A stretch of 33,764 bases of DNA from JBBREP01 sp036501845. GTDB taxonomy: Bacteria > Actinomycetota > Acidimicrobiia > IMCC26256 > PALSA-610. This document shows positions 7,512-14,747 of the stretch, in pieces (the stretch's first letter is position 1; each line of letters starts with the position of its first letter). The stretch is taken from contig DASXZO010000172.1 in assembly GCA_036501845.1 (NCBI GenBank), positions 1 to 33,764 of the forward strand, written 5' to 3'. A program made the position numbers and the translations under genes. Under the pieces are notes generated by a model that worked only from the letters and a program-made list of their open reading frames with translations, ran no database searches and had not been told where the DNA came from.

Positions 7512-8589
7512 CGGCGAAGCCTGTTTCCATGCGCTTGAACGCCGAGTAACAAATCGCGAGGTACACGCACGACGCCACGGTGGCGATCCAGAACGGCTGA
7601 CCGTGCGGCATCACGCCCTGCAACCACGCCTTGCGGATGCTGTCCGATAGTGCGCCGGCGGGGAAGATCACCGCGTAGATCGACTGAATCTTCACCGACG
7701 TCCAGAACGTGGTGACCGGATACAGGATGCCGGGCATGAACATGCCGAGCGACATCAAGATCGGCAGGCCGCTTCTGAGGTCGCGCGCGTACACGGTGAT
7801 GGCCGACACCACGAGCGAGATCGCGGTGGCGTACAACGTGATCATGAGTATGGGCAGGGCCGATGCCCACGCCGTCGACCAGGTGAGGCCCTCGTGGGTG
7901 ATCAAGAGGAGGATCGGCAAGATGATCGCCGACACCACCGCGTCGAATCCCGACGTGGCAACCTGCGCGATCGGAAACACCTCGCGGGGCGCGTACACCT
8001 TGTTGAGCAACGGGTTGCCCACGAGCGAGTTGCCTGCGCTCGATACCGCACTCGAGTAGAAGCCCCAGATGAGCAGGCCCACGTACATCCAGACCGCCAG
8101 TGGGACACCGCCGGTCTGGATCAGCTGCTTCGACGTGCCGCGGGTGGCTCGATGGAGCAGGAATGTGAAGATCACCATCTGCGCGACGGGAGTGAGCACC
8201 GTCCAGGCGAGTCCGAACACCTGCTGGCTGTAGGTGGTGCGCAGCTGGCGCACCGCGAGGCCCCAGATGATCTGCCACGACCGCCACAGCGCCACGAGCG
8301 CTTCGCCCATGTGGAACGCGCGGCGGTAGCGCCACTGCGACGGCGGCTTCTCGGCCAGCACCGGCACTGGGAATTGCGCCAACGGATCCTCATGGGCGTC
8401 GTTCGCGTGCTCGGCTGCGTCGGCGTCGTGCTCGCGCCGCTCTGCGGCGTCCTCCGCGGCCAGCTGGTCCTCGATCTCCTCGAGGCCGGTATCGGCCGCG
8501 TCAGGGTGCGAGCCGAACGGCGCGATCGCCTCACCGGGCGTGCCCGGTTGCAGCGCGTCCCCCACACCGATGTCGGTGTCGTCGCTCAC
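7501..8589 (-). CDS. Wzm/TagG-type polysaccharide ABC exporter permease
   Basis: This is a 362-residue ABC-2 family permease with about six membrane helices in its last 240 residues. The segment before the first helix (VRQLRTTYSQQVFGLAWTVL) and later motifs such as GNSLVGNPLLNKVYAPRE are typical of polysaccharide and teichoic-acid exporters. It should form the channel for the ATPase encoded directly downstream. Compared with the usual 260-280 residues it carries an extra hydrophilic N-terminal stretch of about 85 residues, rich in Asp, Glu and Ala. The start is GTG 8589. A later start would remove the extension, but the acidic stretch is open and has normal codon use. It lies 28 bases after the methyltransferase gene in the same unit. 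Confidence 0.9.
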   Translation of the reverse strand: MSDDTDIGVGDALQPGTPGEAIAPFGSHPDAADTGLEEIEDQLAAEDAAERREHDADAAEHANDAHEDPLAQFPVPVLAEKPPSQWRYRRAFHMGEALVALWRSWQIIWGLAVRQLRTTYSQQVFGLAWTVLTPVAQMVIFTFLLHRATRGTSKQLIQTGGVPLAVWMYVGLLIWGFYSSAVSSAGNSLVGNPLLNKVYAPREVFPIAQVATSGFDAVVSAIILPILLLITHEGLTWSTAWASALPILMITLYATAISLVVSAITVYARDLRSGLPILMSLGMFMPGILYPVTTFWTSVKIQSIYAVIFPAGALSDSIRKAWLQGVMPHGQPFWIATVASCVYLAICYSAFKRMETGFADVS

Positions 8590-8617
8590 TGTCCTATTCC
8601 GCCCTGGGATCTCCCGC

Positions 8618-9358
8618 TCAGCCCACTTGTCGCGATCGCTGGATGAAGGCGATGCGTGGATACACGTGCAACGCGGTGATCGGCAAGAGCGCCGCGGCGA
8701 CGTCGGGGTACTCCTCGGCGACGTGACGCCGATTCACTGCGTCGATGAGGTTCTGCACCAGCGTCACACTGGTCTGCGGCGTACCTGGCGGTCCACCCCC
8801 GTAGTCGGGTTGGTACGCGGTGTGCATGTCCTCGATCACATACATGCCGTCGGCCTGCAACGAGTCGAACAGGCCGGCGAACGTGGCGTGCACGTCGGTG
8901 CCGAAGTGGCTCCCGTCGTCGATGATCACGTCGAACGGCCCGAGCTCGCGAATGCGAGCGAGGAGCTCGTCGTCGGACTGGTCGCCGCGCACCACGTGGA
9001 TGCGCTCCCCCATCACCTTCACGTCGTTGATGTCGAGCCCGTACACCTGTGCATTCGGGAAATAGTCGCGCCACATCTGCAGTGACGCGCCCCGGTAGAT
9101 GCCGATCTCGAGCACGCTCATCACGTGGTGCCGAAGCGGACCGAGATGCCGCTCGTAGTGGTCGACGTAGCGGTGCGCGGTGGCGCCCTTGTCGGAGCCG
9201 TAGACGGCAGCGAGCCACGACAGGTTGCCGCGCGCCGGCGCGGCGATCGCCCGCTTGGCTGCGTTGCTCGGCCCCATCTTGCGCTCCACCTCCACGCGTC
9301 CCTTCACGAACGCGCGGTACAGCGACTTGCGCTGCGTGCTGTCACGCCATTCGCTCAT
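8618..9358 (-). CDS. Sugar O-methyltransferase, macrocin-O-methyltransferase-like
   Basis: This SAM-dependent methyltransferase of 246 residues has AVYGSDKG (51-58), HYERHLGPLR (67-76), motif I VLEIGIYRGASL (82-93), GLDI (107-110) and the acidic pair in DDGSH (147-151). That order is characteristic of the TylE/MycE group, metal-dependent enzymes that methylate hydroxyls on deoxysugars. Here it sits between a glycosyltransferase and the exporter genes, so it could cap or modify the exported glycan. Terminal methylation is a known stop-and-export signal in some Wzm/Wzt systems, which fits the Wzt-like C-terminal domain two genes on. ATG 9358 starts 16 bases after the glycosyltransferase stop. 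A GTG at 9418 would overlap that gene and is less likely. Confidence 0.8.
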   Translation of the reverse strand: MSEWRDSTQRKSLYRAFVKGRVEVERKMGPSNAAKRAIAAPARGNLSWLAAVYGSDKGATAHRYVDHYERHLGPLRHHVMSVLEIGIYRGASLQMWRDYFPNAQVYGLDINDVKVMGERIHVVRGDQSDDELLARIRELGPFDVIIDDGSHFGTDVHATFAGLFDSLQADGMYVIEDMHTAYQPDYGGGPPGTPQTSVTLVQNLIDAVNRRHVAEEYPDVAAALLPITALHVYPRIAFIQRSRQVG

Positions 9359-9374
9359 GACCGCAACCCGCACT

Positions 9375-10367
9375 TCATGCCAATCCCCGCTCGATCTTGG
9401 GTGGCTGCGCCACGCCACGCAGCTCGGCGATCAAGCCGTCGGCGTCGTCGAGGAGTCGCTGGCGCAGCTCGCGGTAGGCCACGCCGTTGCGCTCGGCCAT
9501 CGCCGCGTTGGCGCGTCGCCGCAATCGGCGCAGCAGGCCGCGGCGGCGCTCCTTCAGCTTCGGTGTGGGGGCGGGCAGGTGGGCGAGCGGTTGGGTGAGC
9601 TTGTGCACTCGCGACGCCGAGAGATCGGTGCGGAACACCTTGTCGCGCGTGATGCCGCCCATGTGGAATATCGCGTCGCCGTAGATGCCGCCGAGCAGGA
9701 AATGCGGGTTGACGGCGTTGCTGCGCCGCAACTTCCCCCACGGCAGCCGTTCGTTCCACAGCAGCGATGCGAGGCGGATCCCGGTGTCGGCTCGCTGACC
9801 GGTGGCGCGCACGAAGTTGCGGAACTCGGGCGTCGCTTCCGGTTCGGGCCAGAAGCTCGGATGCCACTGTTCGTAGAAGCCGCGCGGTGCGAGGATGCAC
9901 GACGGATGCGGCAGCGCCACGTCGCCGTTCTCCTCTCGAAGCACACCGACGAGTCCGGTCGCGGGCGGCGCGGCGGCGAGCAACGTGTCGAGCCATGCGT
10001 CGTCGATCGGGAACGAGTCGACGTCGAGCGTGCAGAGGTGGCTCACGTCGTGTTCCAGCGCCAGCGGAACCATTTCGTCGAGATAGTAACCATGCTCCCG
10101 GCTGCCGCGGCGAGCGGTGGGAGCGATGTCACACATCTGCGTGTGTGGCGAGGCGACCACGTGACGGCGCGCCTCGTCGTTGAGTCGCGGGGTCACAGCG
10201 AAGATCGTGTAGGGCACGCGCGTGTGCCGCTCGATGCGCTCGAGATGCAGGTCGAGCAGGCGGATGTCGTCGTCGTGCGTGAGCGCGTACACCACGACGA
10301 TGGCGAGATGCGTGATCGGAGACGCGCCGCGCGCCGGCCCGTCACCTCGCTCACGCACTTGGTCCAC
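9375..10367 (-). CDS. Putative GT-A-fold glycosyltransferase
   Basis: This is a soluble 330-residue protein with an N-terminal alpha/beta core (HLAIVVVYALTHDDD, 20-34) and LCTLDVDSFP (111-120). There DVDSF resembles the DxD metal/nucleotide-sugar site of GT-A enzymes. The segment around HFLLGGIYGDAIFHMGG suggests an acceptor-side loop. The last 70 residues are strongly basic and helical (KLKERRRGLLRRLRRR), a likely membrane-surface anchor. It heads the unit with the methyltransferase and exporter genes. GTG 10367 is supported by an AGGAGG site 7 bases upstream, the best ribosome-binding site I see in the window. The enzyme class is a reasonable reading; donor and acceptor are unknown. Confidence 0.65.
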   Translation of the reverse strand: MDQVRERGDGPARGASPITHLAIVVVYALTHDDDIRLLDLHLERIERHTRVPYTIFAVTPRLNDEARRHVVASPHTQMCDIAPTARRGSREHGYYLDEMVPLALEHDVSHLCTLDVDSFPIDDAWLDTLLAAAPPATGLVGVLREENGDVALPHPSCILAPRGFYEQWHPSFWPEPEATPEFRNFVRATGQRADTGIRLASLLWNERLPWGKLRRSNAVNPHFLLGGIYGDAIFHMGGITRDKVFRTDLSASRVHKLTQPLAHLPAPTPKLKERRRGLLRRLRRRANAAMAERNGVAYRELRQRLLDDADGLIAELRGVAQPPKIERGLA

Positions 10368-10374
10368 ACCCCGC

Positions 10375-10380
10375 CCTCCT
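10375..10380 (-). promoter_or_regulatory. Shine-Dalgarno site AGGAGG for the GT-A-like gene
   Basis: On the minus strand AGGAGG lies 7 bases before GTG 10367. It fixes that non-ATG start and contrasts with the other unit-leading genes, most of which lack such a site. Confidence 0.7.
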
Positions 10381-10541
10381 GGCCTCCGCCGACCGTTGGC
10401 GCCATCCGCGATCCTCGGCAGGACCGACCGCCGATCCGCTCGACGCGCCGAAGTTGGGAGGCGCCATCGTACCCTTGTGCCTGGTGGGTGGCTACTGGGC
10501 CCGGGGGTCTCAGGCGAACCTGTGGAACGTGGCCGCTCGCG

Positions 10542-10571
10542 TTGACAGCGGCCCGGAATCGCACCGAGAAT
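10542..10571 (+). promoter_or_regulatory. Candidate promoter TTGACA - 18 bases - GAGAAT
   Basis: A perfect TTGACA (10542-10547) is followed after 18 bases by GAGAAT (10566-10571). A transcript starting about 7 bases later would begin at GTG 10578. A small inverted repeat, ACCGAG-AATTC-CTCGGT (10563-10579), covers the -10 box and the start codon and could modulate it. The rest of the 10368-10577 gap shows only the minus-strand ribosome-binding site. Confidence 0.4.
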
Positions 10572-10577
10572 TCCTCG

Positions 10578-11831
10578 GTGTCATCGCCGTACCGCAAGGC
10601 GAAAGCCCGCTACGGGCACTGGCGCTACAAACGAGAGATGGCGCGCCCGGCGCCGGCCACCCAGGTGGCGCAACCGGCACGGATCGCAGTCGCGCCAGAC
10701 AGGAAAAGGCTGTGGGGTGGCCGTGATACACCACCGATCGAAGTCCACGTCAGCCTGAGGAAACCGTTGCGACGACTCATGTACCGCTACCGCCGGTGGC
10801 GCTACCAGCGAGAGATGGCGACGCCGGCGCCGGCGCCCCGCCGGTCGCACGGCACGTGGTACTCGCGCGCCTGGCGTCGCGTACGCCATCCCATCGTGCA
10901 CGTGCGCGGGTGGCGCCAAACTCGCGTCGAGTCGCAACCTGTTCTCGCGCCTCGCACCGAAGCCGAGCTGCGCGGCGGGCCTATCCGCCGCACCCTTCGA
11001 CAGGCAGAGTTCCGGGTGTCGCACGCCCGCCACAACTTCACCAACTGGCCGATCACCGCGCAGGTGGTGTCGTGCCTCGTGATGGCCGCGGTGCTCGTGG
11101 GTGTGTTCTTCGAGGGCAAGAGCCTCATCCGTCATCGCCACAGCCCAGTCGCGAGCCAGGCCGCGTTCTTCCGATCACTCGGCGCGAACGCCGGGGGCGG
11201 CACCAAGGTGCTCGTGGTGGGCGACGTCACGACCGCGCAGCTCGGCGGCGGCGGCAACTATCTCGACAACGGCATCAACGGCGCGGCGTACACCGACTGG
11301 GGCTGCGGGATCATGGGTGGCGCAACCGTGTTCGGCAAGCCGACACCGATTCCGACTGTGTGCAACGACTGGCCGGCGCAATACACATCCATCTCCGAAG
11401 CATTCCGCCCCCAAGTAGTCGTGCTGATGACTGGCAACAACGAGCAGGAACCGCACGAAGAGAACGGATCGCTGCTGAAGCCGGGCGAGGCGGCATACGA
11501 GCGCTACATCGATTCGCGCATCGACGTGGCCCGTGCCGCCGCCGCGCAAAAGGGTGTGCGCTTCGCCGTCGCAACTCCACCGACGTGTTCCTACACATCC
11601 ACCGGATTTCCGATTTACGCGAGGGTGTGGCTCGGGCAGGTGTACCACCGCTACGTGTTCGCGCACCCGGGAACCGTGTTCATCCCAATCGATCAGACCG
11701 TGTGCCCGAAAGGTCGGTTCGCCAAGGACGGCGCCGGTCACGACCTGATCAATGCCAACGGCCTCACCAACGCGGGCGCCAACCAGGCTTGGGCGACCAT
11801 CGCCGCGGCAACTCATCCGTCCCAGCATTAG
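10578..11831 (+). CDS. Membrane-anchored SGNH-like protein lacking apparent catalytic residues
   Basis: This protein of 417 residues has three parts. Residues 1-155 are cytosolic and very rich in Arg, Tyr and Trp, with a duplicated module (RYGHWRYKRE at 11-20 and RYRRWRYQRE at 70-79). Residues 159-179 form one membrane helix. Residues 205-417 form an SGNH-like domain outside. Alignment with the SGNH domains of the other acyltransferases here puts VLVVGDV (211-217) on VMVVGDS and NANGLTNAG (392-400) on the DGxH region. Both the nucleophile serine and the catalytic histidine thus seem replaced. GNN (286-288) remains. It may bind glycan or scaffold the two YfhO-like proteins encoded 6 bases downstream. 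GTG 10578 is chosen to include the first module copy; ATG 10638 is the alternative. Confidence 0.7.
   Translation: MSSPYRKAKARYGHWRYKREMARPAPATQVAQPARIAVAPDRKRLWGGRDTPPIEVHVSLRKPLRRLMYRYRRWRYQREMATPAPAPRRSHGTWYSRAWRRVRHPIVHVRGWRQTRVESQPVLAPRTEAELRGGPIRRTLRQAEFRVSHARHNFTNWPITAQVVSCLVMAAVLVGVFFEGKSLIRHRHSPVASQAAFFRSLGANAGGGTKVLVVGDVTTAQLGGGGNYLDNGINGAAYTDWGCGIMGGATVFGKPTPIPTVCNDWPAQYTSISEAFRPQVVVLMTGNNEQEPHEENGSLLKPGEAAYERYIDSRIDVARAAAAQKGVRFAVATPPTCSYTSTGFPIYARVWLGQVYHRYVFAHPGTVFIPIDQTVCPKGRFAKDGAGHDLINANGLTNAGANQAWATIAAATHPSQH
10608..10834 (+). repeat. In-frame 50-base duplication inside the SGNH-like gene
   Basis: The stretch at about 10608-10657 reappears with few changes at 10785-10834, an offset of 177 bases (59 codons). 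Both copies encode RY..WRY.REM followed by Ala/Pro residues. The similarity at DNA level suggests a fairly recent duplication in the cytosolic part of the protein. Confidence 0.75.
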
Positions 11832-11837
11832 GTCGAA

Positions 11838-14747
11838 TTGGTCGACACCGAGGCGGATCAGCAGGCGGCACTGGCCGGAACGGCCGCGGACACCGGCGCC
11901 GTCGACGCGCCGGGTCGCGTGATGCGCGGCGGCGCCCACTGGGCAGTTGCCCTCGTCGCGATGGCGATCGTGCTCGCCATCGGTGGCCCACTCTTCGGTC
12001 GCGGCATCTTCATGGGCGCCGACATCGTGAAGACGTTTCCCCCATGGAGCGGCTCGACGCCATCGACCTTCGTGTACCAACACGGCCCGGTTGACGACAC
12101 GATCGACTTCTACGCGCCCGAACGTGAGCTGATCCGCGACGCGATCGTCCACGAACATCGGGTGCCGCTCTGGAACGAGTACCCGAACGGTGGCACGCCG
12201 CTCGGATCGCTGCCGAACGACGGTCTGCTCTCACCGCTCGAATGGCCAATGCTGCTGTTCGGAATCAGCCTCGGAGCTGCGTGGACCGCACTACTCCGGC
12301 TCGTGCTTGCCGCCGTGTGCACGGCCGCGCTGTGCCGCCGCCTCGGCTTGTCGCGGTTCGCGAGCAACTGCGCTGCAATCGTCTACAGCATGAGCGGCTT
12401 CATCATCGTGTGGAGCAATTGGCCGCAGTCGAACATCGCAGCATGGATCCCCGCGTTGTTTCTCGCGGCCGACGTGACCGCCGAGAAGCGCCGGCTGCGC
12501 GACATCGGGTTGCTCGGTGTGGTGGTGGCGGCGATGCTCCTCGAGGGCTACCCGCCGCTCGTCGTCGTGTCGATGTACACGCTGCTGCCGTTCCTGGTCA
12601 TCCGAGTGTGGCAGCGCTCAGATCCACTTGACAACACGCGGCCTTCGCTGTGGCAACGCGTCGCGACGCGCTTACGCGCCGCGGTCCCTCTCGCTGAAGG
12701 CGTGGTCCTCGGAGTCGGTTTCTCGGCATTCCAAATGATCCCGTTCGCGTTGCGGCTTACTGATCTCAATCTGGCATATCGCGAGTCGTCGACACACAAG
12801 AGCCTGCCCGCCGCGTCTCTGTTGACCACCGTGTTTCCATGGGCAGTCGGAAGCCCCGCGCACCCGAGCATTTCCGCATCGGCACCGAACTTTGTCGGAA
12901 GTTTCTCATTCCTTGGGGCCGCGGCGATGGTCTTCGTCATTGTGGCGATCGCCGCGCGAACGGCGCCGACGGTCAGCAGTGCCATTCAGCGCTACCTCGC
13001 CGTTACGACGGTCGTGATCGCCCTTCCACTGTTCGCGGGCCTGTACGGCAAAGCGCTGACTATCGGGGGAATGGTCAAGAGCGTCGTCTACGCACTGCCC
13101 GTGATGACGCAGGTCCCGATCGAGCGGCTCGTCGGACCATTTTTGTTCCTGCTGTCGCTGCTCGCGGCCATAGGTATCGAACGCGTGCTGACGTCCTCCG
13201 AAGTGCCCGCAACGCCCGCGCGCTCGTGGCAGCCGCGCACCCGCGCTGAGTGGCTCAAGTTGGCCCTCGTCGCCGCGTTCTGCCTCTATTTCATCGACGC
13301 GATCATCCGCAGCGAGCAGAGGCTCCTGAGCGCCACCGGGCAGGCGCGTTGGATCCTCGAGCACTCGATCGCACCCCTGATCATCTTGTTGACAACGATC
13401 GGGCTGGTCGTCGTCATCCGGCGCGGTGCCGGCACGCTGCGAACGATCGCCGTCGGCGCGATTCCCGTCGTACTCGTCGTCGAGGCACTCCTCGTGACGA
13501 CCGTCGCCTACGCGCGCGTCCCCAAAAGTGACTACTTCCCCGACAACAGCACCATCACGTTTCTCCAAAACAACCTCGGCCCAGATCGCTTCGCGGCCGC
13601 TGACAACATGCTGTTCCCGAGCGCAGGCACGCACTACGACCTTCGCGCCGTGAACGGCCACTCGTTCAGCCCACAATCGTGGCGCGACCTCGTTGCCGTG
13701 ACGTCGCCGGGCACTGTGTCGCTCCCGACACTCACGATCCTGGGGCACACACTCAGCACTGCGACATCACCGGCGCTCGACGCGATGGCCGCGAAGTATT
13801 TCGTGGTGTCGCCCGACGTGACGCCGTATGGCAAGTTGGTCGCGCCTGCGGACGCGACCGGTACGCGTGTTGTCCACGCGGGCGGCCACGCTTCGGGCAC
13901 CGTGCAGGGTGGTCCGCTGCGCGCAGTATCGCTACAGATCCCCGGACGCACCAAGTTCCGAGGCACGCTGGTGTATCTCGACGTGACGGTGCGCGATGCG
14001 AGTGGCAAAGCGGTGGCGACGGGCGTCCGCAGATTGCAGAACCAGTCGCACACCACCACGTGGTATCTGCCCGTCACCGGTGAGCTGCTGCCGAAGTCGG
14101 GCGGTCCCTGGACCGTCGATGTCGGGCTCCGCTCGAACAGCAACGACACGCTCACCCTTCCCACCACCGACGCGTCGCACCTGGCGCTCGGCACCGTGCG
14201 TGACGAGAACGACGGCCTGGTGCTCGCACACGTCGACGACGGCGCGCTCGTCTGGCAGCGTCTCAACGCACTGCCGCGGATCCGCTGGGCGAGCAGCTCC
14301 GACGTACTCACGAGCGCGTACCACGCCACGATTGGCATGGCGATACGCAAGACCGACCCGAACCATGTGATGCTCAACAAGCAAGCCCCGGCCGCAAGCG
14401 GCGCGCCCGCGACCATCTCGGTTCTCCAGGACAGCTCCGGGCACATCCGCGTGTCGGTGGACGCCAAAGGTTTCGGCTACCTGGTCGTGGCCGACGCGAT
14501 CCAGAGCGGTTGGAAGGCAACGATCGACGGGGTCTCCGTGCCGATTCTTCCGGCCGACCGTGGGCTCGCAGCGATTCCGATGAACGGCGGCAAGCAAGTG
14601 CTCGACCTCCGCGCAGCCCCGCAAGGCTGGCACCTCGGGATCGCCGTGTCGCTCCTCTCGGTGCTCGGCGCGCTCACTGTGATGCTCGCGACGTTCGTGC
14701 TCCGGAGGCGGCGTTCGACCGCGCCCGACCGCGCGAACGCCGCATGA
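11838..14747 (+). CDS. YfhO-like giant polytopic membrane protein (first of tandem pair)
   Basis: This 969-residue protein resembles the bacterial YfhO family, GT-C-like membrane proteins linked to glycosylation of cell-wall polymers. The first helix is near 35-52. It is followed by a long outer loop with Asp62, DTIDFYAPERELIRD (87-101) and the Asn/Gly-rich NEYPNGGTPLGS (113-124), as expected for a donor/acceptor site. About ten more helices follow to about residue 570. Then comes a beta-rich outer region and a final helix near 930-953. The YLVVADAIQSGWKATIDG segment near the end is typical of the YfhO C-terminal domain. The start is TTG 11838, 6 bases after the previous stop; GTG 11919 or ATG 11922 are possible. 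The stop overlaps the next start (ATGA). Confidence 0.8.
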   Translation: MVDTEADQQAALAGTAADTGAVDAPGRVMRGGAHWAVALVAMAIVLAIGGPLFGRGIFMGADIVKTFPPWSGSTPSTFVYQHGPVDDTIDFYAPERELIRDAIVHEHRVPLWNEYPNGGTPLGSLPNDGLLSPLEWPMLLFGISLGAAWTALLRLVLAAVCTAALCRRLGLSRFASNCAAIVYSMSGFIIVWSNWPQSNIAAWIPALFLAADVTAEKRRLRDIGLLGVVVAAMLLEGYPPLVVVSMYTLLPFLVIRVWQRSDPLDNTRPSLWQRVATRLRAAVPLAEGVVLGVGFSAFQMIPFALRLTDLNLAYRESSTHKSLPAASLLTTVFPWAVGSPAHPSISASAPNFVGSFSFLGAAAMVFVIVAIAARTAPTVSSAIQRYLAVTTVVIALPLFAGLYGKALTIGGMVKSVVYALPVMTQVPIERLVGPFLFLLSLLAAIGIERVLTSSEVPATPARSWQPRTRAEWLKLALVAAFCLYFIDAIIRSEQRLLSATGQARWILEHSIAPLIILLTTIGLVVVIRRGAGTLRTIAVGAIPVVLVVEALLVTTVAYARVPKSDYFPDNSTITFLQNNLGPDRFAAADNMLFPSAGTHYDLRAVNGHSFSPQSWRDLVAVTSPGTVSLPTLTILGHTLSTATSPALDAMAAKYFVVSPDVTPYGKLVAPADATGTRVVHAGGHASGTVQGGPLRAVSLQIPGRTKFRGTLVYLDVTVRDASGKAVATGVRRLQNQSHTTTWYLPVTGELLPKSGGPWTVDVGLRSNSNDTLTLPTTDASHLALGTVRDENDGLVLAHVDDGALVWQRLNALPRIRWASSSDVLTSAYHATIGMAIRKTDPNHVMLNKQAPAASGAPATISVLQDSSGHIRVSVDAKGFGYLVVADAIQSGWKATIDGVSVPILPADRGLAAIPMNGGKQVLDLRAAPQGWHLGIAVSLLSVLGALTVMLATFVLRRRRSTAPDRANAA

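Noticed and set aside
9225..10577. Upstream extension of the SGNH-like gene frame to 9225
   Set aside because: The extension lies opposite the glycosyltransferase and methyltransferase genes and reads as Arg/His-rich shadow sequence. The gene more plausibly starts at GTG 10578 behind a TTGACA box.
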